A stretch of 64,000 nucleotides of DNA, from positions 542,022,335 to 542,086,334 of the forward strand of contig NC_081412.1 of assembly GCF_030272615.1 (NCBI RefSeq), given 5' to 3'. A program made the position numbers and the translations under genes. Under the pieces are notes generated by a model that was not told the DNA's origin, made no database searches, and saw only the letters and a list, made by a program, of their open reading frames with translations. The stretch comes from Cryptomeria japonica. Lineage: Eukaryota; Streptophyta; Pinopsida; Cupressales; Cupressaceae. Below are positions 22,190 to 34,599 of the stretch, piece by piece; position 1 is the stretch's first letter; each line of letters opens with the position of its first letter.

Positions 22190-24510
22190 ACTGATGGCAG
22201 TCCCGACTTTCTTGGATCCATTCTATCTTTTCAATTCTGTTCCAGTGAAGGAATCAAAGTGGTTTGTAAAAGGCATTTTCTTGGCTGGCTATGGTGGGGC
22301 ATTTCCTTTCCTTGTGTAAGCCCGTTGGAATTTGGCTTTTTCTGTGTTTTGTTTACCTCTCTGGTGACTTATTTCAGCATTATAGAGTTGCTTGTGCCTT
22401 TTTTCAGCTAAGGTGGTGATTTGTCATCATCCTTGTGATTGTTTCTGAAATGCGTTGTCTTGCTTTGTTGTAGATGGCTGCTTTTGTTAAGGATGAGTGG
22501 GCTAGAGTCTAGCCACGTGACCATGCTAATTGCAAAATCTACATTTGAAAATGATTGCTGTCATAGTTGATTGGATGCTAATGCTCTATTCTTCTTGTAT
22601 TGGATATAATTCAATCCAATAATGATTTTTCCAAATCATTGCTGTAACAATTCTTTGCCTAGTTACAGCTCTAGGAAAATTTATCAATTAGAGGCAGTGA
22701 TGCACTAACCTAATGTGCCCCCTTTTTCTCTGTAGAAAATTCTTGTTAATATGTACTTGGAAGAATTGGAAGCCTGTTTAATATACTTGGATAGTGCTAC
22801 TGCTAGGTGAGTCTTTTGTGGGATTTTGAAGGCTGGGAACAGGTGCTTCGTGAACAAAGGTGCTTCATGAACAAAATTGTTTTTTCATGAACCATGGTTC
22901 TCTGTGAAAGGCTTGATCATTTCCCTTTTTGAGGAGATACTTGCCACGAAATAGCCATTTGGCATCAGTAGTATGTTCACAGAGCCTGCTGGATTCCAAT
23001 TTTCTTGAACCTAGAGGCTAGGAAAGGCCCTCTAAATTTGCAGATCATGGCTTACTCCTTGTCAAGACAAAACTGTTTCTTCATTTGATCCATAGAGAAA
23101 TTTACTGTGAGTGTTGTTTCCTTCTTAAGGTGGCATCCATCTTTTTATTCACATTGGAGGAGGACATGATTACTGTCATGCGAGTATTGTGCTTAATGAA
23201 CTGCATCAGCTCTTCCTTGCAGATTTTAATTGTGACATTCAAAACAACTGATATGAAATGTGGATTTGACTGTGTTGAGTTTTTAGCTCAGATAGGAACT
23301 TCTGTACAAGTTTAGTGTGAATGTGTGGGGAAAAGTCCAAGTCGTTCGATTTGGTTTATTTTGCATTTCACATTGAAGGACTAAAGTGAAAGTCTTCTGT
23401 TTAGCTAAATAAGTCTAAGGTGTAATCATTTATGTACTCTTTATCTTCCAACTCATCCTTATGAGTGACAAGGATGCTTTTGTAATCAAAGCTGATTTTT
23501 GGAAGATCAGATTTTAGCTGAATTAGTATAAAGATAGGAGCAAGATAGAAAGAAGGTAAGGCTTCAGAATTCTTTTGAAGGATATACCAGAACAACCTAG
23601 TACATGTTGATTCTGTGCAGCTGTGAGTTGTATCAGTTGTGGAGGTTGCCTTGGAAGTTTTATGAAGGAATGAAAGACTGATTTGAAGATGTAATTATCT
23701 GTGTATGTTTCTGCATTTTGAAGCTTTTGTTATTGTGTGATTGATTTAATGACCTTGTATAAGGGGGCTATAGTTTGGATCTGATCAGCCTAGGGCTGTT
23801 TTGGGAACAAACATACTGGTTTGGGAGGGAGGGAAGGATAGCTTGAGAGTGGGAAGAGCATTGTCTGAGGGGTGGATGGATAGCACAATTTGTTGGTTGC
23901 TATGACCCTTAAGCATTCTTATTAGGTAACAAGTCTAATCTTTAGCATTGCTTTGATATAAACACATCTCCACTTGAATAGATGGTAGCATTACATATAC
24001 TTGGTATTGAGTTGGAAATCCAGAAGTATTAGTGGAATTTGGGTACTCAGATTTAAATTAGGAGAAAGCTTGGGAAATTTGGTGAATTATCAATTAAATA
24101 ATGTTGAAATATTATAAAAATTAGACGGATTTAAAAAAAAAATGCTATTTTTTGCTATTTCATGCTAAATAAAGTAAAATAAACATAAGTGTCTTAAGAC
24201 ATGAAAGGTGGAATTTGTTCATTAGTTTTGCCAATTACAATGCATTTTGTTTCAAACTTTAAAGTTTGAACCTTGACTATGAATTACAACTTAGTAACTT
24301 ACGAATATGAATACAATATCACAAAGTAACAAAACAGAGCTGATGAGGCTAACACTTCAAGGCTATAGAATGTAATGTTGAAGCTCCAATGTCCTGGTCA
24401 GCAGACATTCATTATGATGTAAGTTTTATTTAAACAAGAGTGCTAATGGAATTACATACTCCATTGTTGGATGAATGAATAAAGTGCAGTTTACTGGAAT
24501 TTATTAGAGT
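22190..24510 (+). repeat. Segmental duplication, copy B
   Basis: Collinear with copy A (7656-9070 and weakly to ~9860). Its right part (about 24180-24510) is also collinear with copy C (31690-32090), sharing TTTAAAGTTTGAAC, TTACTTACAAAT-like text, GGCTATAGAATGT, CATTATGATGT and ACTGGAATTTATTAGAGTAG. No intact ORF or domain was found. If the unit once held exons they are not recognisable. Confidence 0.8.
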
Positions 24511-24529
24511 AGTAGAGATAGACAGTAAA

Positions 24530-25410
24530 ATGAACCATAGTAGCAAAAATTGTTTAGGGGAAAAATCGGCAAACCAAAAGTATAAGCTTTTTTGAAAAAA
24601 TCGGCAAAAAATCATATTTAAAAAACACACTAAAAATTGTAGAAAAAGAGAAAAAAACTATTTTATTAAATGATTTCAGGGCATTTCCATAGCATAGAGA
24701 TATAAAGAGCAAATCAAATATAGAGTTTAACCGGTGAATTGTAGAAAATAATTTTTTGTTGTTTATATTCATATTACTGATTACATAGGCAAATAATCAG
24801 TCAACTTTTTAAGAGGGCAATCACCAAATACACCAAATAGTTGTCTAAGTATTAACTAAGTCAATGAAGTAACTGAGATCAAAAGTTAACAGACAAATAG
24901 TAAAAGTAAAAGTCATTTTGAAGTGATCCAAGAATTTCATTTTGATTGAGGCAAGGAGTTTTGTAGGGTTAATTCAATATTTTAGAAAGCTTATCAAATC
25001 ATAATCCACAATTGCAATGCTTTTTATCATAGTAACAAAAATCATCTGGGGAAAAAATCGGCAAACCAAAAGTATAAGATTTTTTGAAAACATGGGTAAG
25101 AAATTGGATTTTAAAAAATCGTAAAAATTTGTAGAAAATAGACACAAACCACTTTTTTTTAAAAACTTAAGGGTATTTCCATAGCATAGAGATATAGAGA
25201 GTAAATAAAATAGAGTTTAACCCATGAATTGTAGAAAATAGATTTTGTTGTTTATATTCATGTTGCTGATTACATAGGCAAATATTCATTTAACTTTTTA
25301 AAAGGGCAGTCACCAAACACACCAAATAGTTGTCTAAGTCCGAGATCAAAGATTAGCTAAGTATATGAAGTAGCTAAGATCAAAATTTAGCATAGATCAC
25401 GATGTTAAAT
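24530..25410 (+). repeat. Two ~450-bp direct repeats left of the LINE
   Basis: Both units contain AAAAATCGGCAAACCAAAAG, CATTTCCATAGCATAGAGAT, GCTGATTACATAGGCAAATA-like text and CACCAAATAGTTGTCTAAGT. The second is cut near 25400 and the family resumes at 30402, so about 5 kb was inserted into a tandem array of this repeat. Confidence 0.8.
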
Positions 25411-26347
25411 CTGGTGTATTAACAGAAAAAAGACGCCCCTGTCCTCCTCCATAACCTAGAAGGACAGAGCATATAACAATAATGACATATTCATATAAGA
25501 AAAACAGTCAATTGCCATGCTATTTTAAGCCTAACACATGAGATCGAATCTATAGAGCTTCAGTCAAAGTAAAGAGTAGCACCAAGGGTCTATCATTAAC
25601 CTGACCAGAGATCTTAGCAAAGAAACGAAAACATCACACAATTCCCAGCCCTTCTGCTGATTTGGGATCCTTGCCTTATAAATTCCTGCTTTTATCTATA
25701 TAACAAAATTCAGAACAGACCGAATAAATTAAACACACATATATATATATAGACAAAAGATGCAAAACACGGAAATCCTACCCACTGGATCAATTCAAAC
25801 TTGACATCACCGAAGCAAGAACAATATATATTACTATGAAGCTTAATCTATAATATGTCAATTTCGTCTAGCCGGGAAGGAATTTAATCCTCCTATTTGT
25901 TCACTTAAAAAATCATGCAAGAGCACCAAGAGATAGCTAAAGTCCTGCAAATACATACCAGTTAGTAATATCATATATTTATAGATCAGAGTAATATATA
26001 TCCTTGTCAGTCTTAAGAGTAAAAGAAGTTCAGCACCATATTATACAAGGGTCTATTTAAAGTATACTAAGAGAGTCTATTACTGCAAAAAGAGATTAAG
26101 TTCTTCAAAAGACAATCTTAAATAATCTGTCTACTTCCTATTAAATTGAAGAAACTATGCTACCCTAACCCTTATTAGAGAACCTTCGTTAATCCTCTTC
26201 CATGTTTGACAGGTCCACAACATCCTTTGCAGCCGAGTGAGGGGTTCTATTCCCGGTTCAACTTGGTTCCACACGGCTACTAGAGGCCCCCATATCATTT
26301 ATGTTCATGCCTTTTACCCATGCGGCTTTGATAATTACTGGTGGAAG
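25411..26347. other. Unrecognised DNA in the ~5-kb insertion
   Basis: No gene is recognised. It lies between the interrupted repeat and the 194-codon ORF and could be the far 3' part of the LINE insertion or a separate element. Confidence 0.4.
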
Positions 26348-26350
26348 CAC

Positions 26351-26916
26351 TTAAATTTTATCCAAAGGGATATCATATGCGGGTGTAGGGGTCTTATACC
26401 CTTCTTCCTTAAGATAGTCAATCCACCAATTCGGATAAGGGGCCTCCTTAATGTGAAGCCATTTTAGCAGTAAATCCGCATTTTTACGGATGGTAGGCGT
26501 TTGTTCATTGAACCTGGCTACATCCCTCACCATTAACATTGGCCTCCTGGTGATATAGTCCTCCTTGCCATAATCTTCTGGAAAGGGGATCATAAGCCTT
26601 TCATCTATGCTACCAATAGCTATCTCAAAGAGGCCTAAAACTTCCTTCTTAAAAAGCATTACTCGAAGGAGAATTACCTCATATTTGCAAATGCCTCCTC
26701 GTAGCAAGATGGCCGAGAATTCTGCAGGGATGTTGCAATTAACCCTGTAGCAAAATTTTCGACTGAAGTGTTCTTCCCCCATGATCACTTGAATTGCCTT
26801 GAGGGTGAAGTGATCAACATCCTTGAGGACCCTATACCATCTTTCTGCCTTGATTTCACCACGAAAAGGCATGAGCCTGTTATCACTAGCCGATACCAGT
26901 TTGATATTCGACTCCA
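26351..26916 (-). CDS. Intact ORF of unknown function (~188 codons from MESN)
   Basis: Open from a Met at 26935; MESNIKLVSASDN at 26916 is an alternative start and the one chosen. Composition is protein-like: mixed hydrophobic and charged residues, a Trp-rich C-terminal part (LLKWLHIKEAPYPNWWIDYL) and a Pro/Arg-rich middle (RRPMLMVRDVARF). It has no signal peptide and no obvious membrane segment. It lies just downstream (3') of the LINE on the same strand, yet does not resemble LINE ORF1, endonuclease or RT. It may be an exon or a gag-like remnant of an unrecognised element. I do not assign a function; that it is open while neighbouring TE genes are broken is the reason to list it. Confidence 0.4.
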
Positions 26917-26935
26917 TTGATAGAGTACTCAACAC

Positions 26936-27775
26936 GAAATCTTAAAACCTTCCTCGGAAAAATACATCCTACATACCATATAAAGAAAAATCCAAGTACT
27001 GATCACAAAGAACCATCATTTCACATGATTGCTAGTGAGGTGGCTCCTACATATTTACGCCAGAGTCACTTGATGTACTCATTAATTATACTCCCTCTGT
27101 CATTTAAAGTAATTATTACCCCATTGTTTTGCGGAAATCGATTTCCAAGACTAGCCTAAGGCTTAGTTTAGATAAATAAATGTACATAAGAGTATATATA
27201 TATATATATGCATATTAATATATACATATTTATATATATATACATATGTACATATGCGGGTACATATATACATATATACCCATACATATATATAAATATT
27301 AATATGTATATATGCGGGTATTAGAAGATCTGAGAAAATATACATTTATGTATATATATGAATATGTATATACATATGTATATATATTTATACACATATA
27401 CAAATGACTCTATGAGTATTAATCCCAGACCATGACAAATACCCACAATCAGAAAATAAAGTAGAAGGCCCTGCTCAAATCTCTAGCTTATCCCCGTTTA
27501 AAAGGAAAATTGAGACTAAAACATAGCAGAGATCTCAAAGATGGATTTGGGACAGTCATCTAAAACAGAGAATTTCTTCTCTACTATCTAAAGCCTAGCC
27601 CTCACCATCTGACCCTAACATTCCAATCTTCATTCTAAAGGGGGTAGCATGGTTCACAAAAAGAACCCCAGAGAGGTACCAAGATCTTGACTCTCGGAGA
27701 ATAGTAAACCTGAGAAATCTAAACCTGAAAACAAGCTCTTAGGACTATTTGAAGGGCCCTATCCTAACTTAGAAA
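26936..27775. other. Probable LINE 3' region with TA microsatellite
   Basis: 27180-27400 is a TATATACATA-type microsatellite; its ORF is spurious. 27410-27775 is non-coding and adjoins the RNase H end, so it is probably LINE 3' UTR. No poly(A)/poly(T) tail was clearly seen. Confidence 0.4.
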
Positions 27776-28455
27776 TCACCCATCAGCCCCTGCATTGGCT
27801 AATTCATCTGCCTTGGAGTATCCTTCTCTGTAGATATGATTGAAGGTAGCTTTCTTGAATACCTTTAGACGGCTTAGAGCCCTTGATAAAATTGCATTTA
27901 GCTTCCAATTAGGAAGAAAACCCTTTCTTAGGCCATTGATAATAATAGCCGAGTCCCCTTCTATGGCAAGCTTACTAATACCCATGTTTTGACATAAGAG
28001 AAGGCCTTCAACTAAAGCTAAAAGTTCTGCTTTATTATTGGATTCAATACCTATAGGCTTGGCCAACTTAGCTAATTCCCTCCCAACATCATCATGCATA
28101 CAACATCCTATCTTGCAGGACCTGGATTCCCACGAGATGCTCCATCGAAGTTAAGCTTAGCCCACCCCTTTTTTGGGACCTTCCATTTACAGGCTTCTCT
28201 TAACTCCTTTTTATTAGAGTTGCTCACTCCTACAAAGGGAGAAATCTTCAGACCTGACCATCTACCTCTCATTTTCTCATCCCAGTATGTCATCTCAGAA
28301 AGTTTACTAGGAAATTTAGATGTCTTGCTATTAAGAGTTTCTACTACTAAGGCCTCAATTTTGTTCACCATTTGAAGCCAATCCATTTTCTTTTCCTTAA
28401 AGAGTTTCCTATTGCGTTCCTTCCAGAGTTCCCAAATTACCACAGAAGGGGCCAA
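27776..28455 (-). pseudogene. LINE RNase H domain and preceding linker
   Basis: KLNFDGASRGNPGPA near 28115-28160 is the first RNase H active-site motif. After a frameshift near 28100 the second part continues with NNKAELLALVEGLLL, AIEGDSAIIINGL and HIYREGYSKADELANAGADG. A C-terminal RNase H of this type is typical of plant L1-like LINEs and helps remove template RNA. One frameshift between the halves breaks it. Confidence 0.9.
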
Positions 28456-28503
28456 TTTCCATAGACCTCCAAAGAGGGAACATTGATGAAGAATGGGCCA
28501 TGC

Positions 28504-29407
28504 CTAAAACATACCTAGAATGGAATTAGGGAAAGCTGAGCTCCATCCTAATTTGTTATATAACCATAGCCAACATCGGGAGGCATAATTACAATTGAGG
28601 AGGATATGATCCTTATCTTCTTCTGCCTTCTCATATAAAGGGCATTTGTTGGGACCCTCAAAGCCTATCTCCTTGAATCTATCCGTAGTAAGAATCTTAT
28701 TTTGGAGGGCAAACCAAGAGAACAGCCCTGCCTTTGGCAAACACATCTTGTCCCAACACAAAACTGAGGGGACATAATTGCGTAAGGAGAGCTGCTAACT
28801 AAGAAGAAGATTATATCCATCTTTAGAGGTGTATTCTCTCGATTTCGATCCATCCCAAACAAGAGTATCCAACCCCAAGTTGAAGGAGACCTTTCTATTC
28901 TTCAGGATGTCTTGAAGCTTAAGTTTCTCCATTTCTGGGATATCCAATTGATCCAGAGATTTCCACTCCCAACTCTTATCTAGATCCTTGTCAATTGGCG
29001 TTATGTAGTTCTTGACATACTTAACCCCAAGTGGATTCAAGCACTGCTCTAGTAGTCTCTAGATTAGCACTCTTATGTAGTGCCTTGAATCCTCCCCAAG
29101 AATCTGTCCAAAAAAGGGCTTCCTCACCATTACCCAAATTCCAAGATAATTTATCTAAGATTATTTTTCTGCAATCAAGCATAAAGTTCCAAATGAAAGA
29201 TCCTTTCGAAGGAGAAATTTCCCTAAAGATGCTAGTGTGGTCCCTACCACTAAGATATTTGTGGAATAAGATCTGAGCCCACTTGAGGTGGGGAAATCTA
29301 AACATTCTCCAGACTAATTTTGCCCCTAGCGCTCTACTCTGGTCCTTAATATTCTTAATCCTTATGCCATCTTCTGACCTTGGCCTACAGATCTTATCCC
29401 AAGCCAT
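28504..29407 (-). pseudogene. LINE thumb/connection region and zinc-binding RVT domain
   Basis: 28504-28761 shows the zf-RVT pattern (GLFSWFALQNKILT, CPLYEKAEEDKDHILLNC). 29021-29407 carries WDKICRPRSEDGIRIKNI and KLVWRMFRFPHLKWAQI, typical of the LINE segment after RT. Frame changes near 29030 and 29415 separate the pieces. Confidence 0.85.
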
Positions 29408-29423
29408 GAGGGAGATCTTCCTC

Positions 29424-30400
29424 TTAACCCCAGTACCCTGCCAGAAAAAAAGACCTTAGATGTTTACTCAACTCTTCCTTTTTGGACTGTGGGAGGTTAA
29501 TACATGATAACTGATAGATTGGCATTGATGCCAAAACTGATTTAACCATAGTTGCTTTGCCTGCAGAGGATAGCCACTTACCTTTCCAGGTTGCTACCTT
29601 CTTAATCTTGTCTATCACTGAAGCCCACAGCTTTGAAGATCCATTATCCTTATCTAAGGGCAAACCTAGATATTTGCAGGGGTGCCTACCCATATTAAAA
29701 TTCAAAACTTTGTAGATGTCTTTTTTTAAGCACTCCTTAGTGTTGAAAAAGAAGACTTCAGATTTAGTTGGATTAATTTCTTGTCTTGAAGCCTTAGAGT
29801 AAGAATCTAGGATTTGCTTATAAGCTCTGGATTCTCCTATATTACTAAGTCCATATAGCGTAGTATCATCCACAAATTGTTGGTGCGTAGTAGGATCTAA
29901 GTTGCTAGTAATCCTTATTCCTGAGATATGACCGCTTTCCCTGGCTCTAGCAATAGCTCTGCCTAGTGATTCCGCCATGATGATGAAAAGGAAAGGGGAT
30001 ATAGGATCTCCTTGTCTTAGACCCTTGGATGAGCTGAAAAAGCCCTCTGGAGTTCCATTAACTAACACCGAGAATTTAGGCGTCGAAATGCATTCAAATA
30101 TCAAGTTAATCCATGAAGAGGGGAACCCAAAGGCTTCTAGGCATTTGCACAGGAATCTCCAGTCCACCTTGTCGTAGGCCTTTCTAATGTCTAGTTTTAA
30201 AAGCACGCTAGGGGTTCCATTCTTCTGAACAAAATGAATGGCTTCCTGAGCTATAATAACCCCATCATAAATAGACCTTCCAGGAACAAACCCCGTTTGT
30301 TCCTCACTAATCAAAAGAGGAAGGAGTTTTTGAAGCCTATTAGCTAAGGTCTTAGTAAAAAACTTATAGATGGTGTTACATAGTGCAATTGGTTTGAACT
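29424..30400 (-). pseudogene. LINE reverse transcriptase, 5'-truncated
   Basis: The frame is open from FKPIALCNTIYK at 30399 through SEEQTGFVPGRSIYDGVI, LKLDIRKAYDKVDW, GLRQGDPISPFLF, the active site FVDDTTLYG (usually FADD; near 29850-29880), ATWKGKWLSSAGKATMVKSV and LPQSKKEELSKHL. The endonuclease and ORF1 are absent; at 30400 the sequence changes abruptly into the direct-repeat family. This 5' truncation is the normal product of incomplete target-primed reverse transcription. Confidence 0.9.
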
Positions 30401-30401
30401 A

Positions 30402-30910
30402 TTGTTAGGAATTTAGTAAAAGTGGCAAGAGTTTTCTAGGGGTATTAGCTAAGTCTATGAAGTAGCTGAGATCAAAATTTATCAGACAAAGATCCAACTA
30501 TTGCTAGGAATTTAGTAAAAGTGGAAGCCATTTTGAAGTGATCCAAGACTTTCATTGTGATTGAGACAAGGAGCTTAACCCATGAATTGTAGAAAATAGA
30601 TTTTTGTTGTTTATATTCATATTGCTGATTACATAGGCAAATATTCATTTGACTTTTTAAAAGGGCAGTCACCAAATACACCAAATAGTTGTCTAAGTCT
30701 GAAATCAAAGATTAGCTAAGTCTGTGAAGTAGCTGAGATCAAAATTTATCAGACATAGATTCAACAATCGTTAGGAGTTTAGTAAAAGTGGAAGCCATTT
30801 TGAAGTGATCCAAGACTTACATCGTGATTGAGGCAAGGAGTTTTCTACGGGTAGTTCAATATTTGAGAGAGCTTATCAAATCATATTCCATAGTTGCAAT
30901 GCTTTATATT
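30402..30910 (+). repeat. Direct repeats right of the LINE
   Basis: It contains at least two copies of TAGGAATTTAGTAAAAGTGG and three of AAGT(C/A)T(A/G)TGAAGTAGCTGAGAT-like text, plus the GATTACATAGGCAAATATTC and CACCAAATAGTTGTCTAAGT segments seen at 24530-25410. It is the resumption of the same array. Confidence 0.8.
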
Positions 30911-31689
30911 CCCTGATGGCAATTGGTAAGTCTTTTATATGTGGTAGAATTCAACAAAAGGCATTTGTTTAGCTGAAGTAAAAGATTAGCAAGCCACTGG
31001 TTTTGGCAATACCTAGCTTGCAACTACTATTTTAAGTAGAGACAAATTTTAATGATTGTGTGTTGGAGGCTCTTTTATTACAACTATGTAAGCTTGTTTG
31101 CACATAATGAATTGTATGTCTTTGTTTGAGCAAAAATTAACTATATCAATTAAAAATTAAAAATCATATATCTATATCTACATATATGAAATATGTCTTT
31201 GAACGTTTAGTGTTGTGGTAGAAAAACTCCATTGGTGAGGTAGCCACCAAGGTTCAAACCCCTACTGGGCCATTGAGCTCGTGGGCTTTCTACCTTTGTT
31301 GGGTTGTTGAGCTCATGGGTTTGAACAAGCGTGGGGAATGATGAACCCCCCAAAAATGGACAAAATAACAAACTTTTTCAACGTTGATTCCACAGACTCT
31401 GATTTTGTCTCAGACCAACCAACCCTATTTCTAAGCAATTCAGTAATTTCATGCGTTTTTCTAGGGTTTTGCAAGTTTTTACAATGTTTTTTTTCACTTT
31501 TTTGCCATTTTTGGGGGTTTTAACATTATTTTAATGTGATTTAAATGCAAAAAAATCTTGGAAAATTGGATCAACACTTGGTCAACGATTTTTTCATGAA
31601 TTTGGATTTTTTCCGGGAATAAATCGGCTAGCTCCAGGATTCAGGATTAATCAGGTATAATCGCGATTTTTTGCAGACTATTGCTTCAT
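30911..31689. other. Spacer containing an AATCGCGATT-type repeat relic
   Basis: 31590-31680 (GGGAATAAATCGGCTAGC, ATAATCGCGATTTTTTGC) resembles 43490-43620. No gene is seen; the 61-codon ORF at 31338 has no motif. Confidence 0.5.
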
Positions 31690-32090
31690 TGTGAAGATAA
31701 GAGTCTAAGCGATGAAAAGTGGAATTTGTCATTAATTTTTGCCAATTATAATGCAACCTCTATCTCAAATTTTAAAGTTTGAACTTAGACTATCAACCAT
31801 AACCTAGTTACTTACAAATTAGAATACAATATTACAAAGTCACAAAACTAGGAGGCTATAGAATGTGACATCAAAGCTCCAATGTACTGGTTTGCAGGCA
31901 CTCAATTGAGTACATTTGTCAAGTATCCAATTGACCATATGATGTGAATTGGGAACTCCATAATTGTGAGGGGCAATCATTATGATGTGAGTTGTACATA
32001 AACAAATGATTGCTAATGAAAATACACACTCAATCATTGGATGAATGAATAAGTGCAGGTAACTGGAATTTATTAGAGTAGCTACCTTTT
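31690..32090 (+). repeat. Segmental duplication, copy C (partial)
   Basis: Collinear with 24180-24510; see copy B for the shared landmarks. An extra ~70-bp stretch near 31900-31970 is absent from copy B. Confidence 0.8.
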
Positions 32091-34599
32091 TTCTGGTTGA
32101 GTATTTTGAAGCACTACAGTCAGTAATTTTCTCCCCTCCTTTAGTAGTCTCTAAAATTTCTCCATATTTATCCTGCCGATTACATGGTGTTCTAGAAGTT
32201 TTATGTGTCTACAAACTTGCTGAAATTTTCAAATGGGACATCCTGTGATTTACAAACAGCGACACTGAGAGACATGTAAGATATTGTTTGTAGATTGTAC
32301 TTAAGGCATGCAGATGCGTTTCCATGCAATTTTAACTTGGTTTTGGAATAATATTTACTGGTTTCTTCTCTTCAGTGGATGGAGAGTATGAAATGTCAAT
32401 TAGCCACAAGAAGATTCCAATTTGCAATGAATCCTTTGATGCATTACATGAGAGTTTGTGTTGACTGATCAATTGCCTGTGGAAGGCATATGCACCTGAG
32501 GTTGGCGATTGGTGATTGGAGTTATTTACTAGCTGAGCTGATTCTGTTTCTGATTTAGATCTTAAAATTTGCAAACATGGCTAGTTCTAGCATGCAAAGT
32601 CTTAGGGAATGTGACTGGTTAGGAGCCTCTAACTTCAAAACTTGAAAATTTAGAGTCCAACTTTGATGGAGGAGATTGGTTGGGGTATTGTGGAGGGTAA
32701 GTTGACTGATTGACCCTGTAGATCCACCCACAGCTATTGCCTCATGAGGTGAAGGCTACCAAGGCAAGGGTGATTATCTCAGACTTCATGAAAGACTATA
32801 TGATGATGATCCATCCAATCACTCTCAGACTTCACAAAAGACTATTTGATTCCTCACATCACAAGGAAATTAACAACAGTACTGGAAATTCAGCAAAACT
32901 AATGTATAATATCCTGACTGGTATATTTAGAAAGATTCTTTTGAAATTTGAAGACTGAGTTGTCATAGGTTTGAATGTATGAATCTGATGCTGTAACGGG
33001 TTATTTCACGCAATGCCTCCAATAAGACAACTCTACTAAATGGATGATTTTCCAAGCATGTGCAAGCTTAAACAATAATCAAATGATCAATGTAGATGCC
33101 AAATTCTAGCTGATCAACAATAATGCAATATTGCAAACCCCTGTAAATCAAACTGCACTTCCAAACAGCAAATTCAAACCCGCATAATGTTGGTATACAT
33201 CCTCAAATGCAACATAAATATATCAAATATGAATTGTTTGTGTCAAATATATCAAATACGATTGCTGCTTTATGACTGATTTTTAATGGACAGTGATACT
33301 ATCATTCACCAATATTTATATTACACCATGATACTATCATTCACCAATATTTATATTACACCATCATGCATTGAAATTAACAAAATATGAAAGTAGAATT
33401 GGATAATGAATTTCTGTATAAATTATGGCAGCTGCAATAAACACCAATATAGAAACCCCAGATTTGATTTTTATCTTAATTGTAACGGCGGAAAAAAATA
33501 CCGATGTTGATATGTTGAACTGGAAAACAATGTTTTGGAATTTGAAAAGTAATAAATATCCACTCAAAAGATGACATACAGCAGGTCCAAATAATTCATT
33601 GATTGCATGACTGAAAAAGACATCAAACGTTGATGGTATGACTGACCAAACCCCTGAAATAGTATGGTGATCTATCCAAGGCAGCAAAAGAACCTGTAGC
33701 ATGATACAGATAGCTGGAAACAACAAAATGGTGGCTGGAAACTATGATAATTAATGCTATATAGCAGCAAAAAACCTTGAAACACCTCCTCAACAGCAAA
33801 TGAAAGTGCCTTGGAAAGATATTGAATGATTTTCTTGCAAATACTAATCAATCTACACTTAAATCTCCAATAAATCAATGTAGTGATAAAATGTAAACTT
33901 GACCAATATTGCTGATTTGATGATCTGATAAAATTTACTTGCAAATATGAATCTAACAGCTGCAATCAATGAACCCAAATACAATCCTTGAGTAGAATTG
34001 CCTCAAAGAATATGAGGGTTTTTGCCCCGAAATTCAATTGTGGGAAACCATGAGGGTTTTGTCCTTGAATACTTCAATCTCCAAAATGAAAGGAATAATT
34101 AAATGACAAAAGGATGCTTTACTTTGAGCCTTGACCTCTCTTCTAGAGGCGCCTATTTTGGCCCCTCTATCTTATTTTATTTTTTGTTTAATTTACTGTT
34201 TCCTCCAAGTATGTTAAAATGCTTTTTAATTACATCTGAAATTCCCTTTTTAAATTACATTTTGAATAAATTGTTAAAAAAACTTATTTTAACATTACAT
34301 AGGACCTGTAATAATATATATGTTACCTATTTGAAAATAAAGTGAGAAAATAAATTGATTGGATGCAAATGAAGATATTATTAATTCTTTTAATTTTGAA
34401 AAGGGGACATGACGTTTCTTAAAAATTACCAAGTTACAAGTTTAGTTGTTTGTTGTTTCGAATGTTCTGAAGATGTGGAGTTGGTATCCATCTCATTAAA
34501 TGACTTCTGACCAGCTAGGGAAGCCTTTGTGACTGGTATTATTTACACCATTTCAATCAATTGGGGAATGTCTTTATCCAAGTATAAACACAAAGGGAA
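32091..34599. other. No gene recognised; 35-bp direct duplication
   Basis: 33294-33328 and 33329-33363 are adjacent 35-bp copies (TGATACTATCATTCACC...). Remaining sequence is AT-rich with scattered short ORFs lacking motifs. Confidence 0.6.

Larger units (their letters stand above)
25411..30400 (-). mobile_element. L1-like LINE insertion (5'-truncated); left limit uncertain
   Basis: The two ends of an interrupted repeat family (25400 and 30402) bracket the insertion. RT, linker, zinc domain and RNase H are in order on the minus strand from 30400 to 27776. Whether everything from 25411 to 27775 belongs to the same LINE is unproven; no clear TSD was seen. Confidence 0.6.

Noticed and set aside
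27085-27105. ACTCCCTCTGTC resembling a Stowaway-type MITE end
   Set aside because: Only one end is present; no inverted partner or TA target duplication was found.
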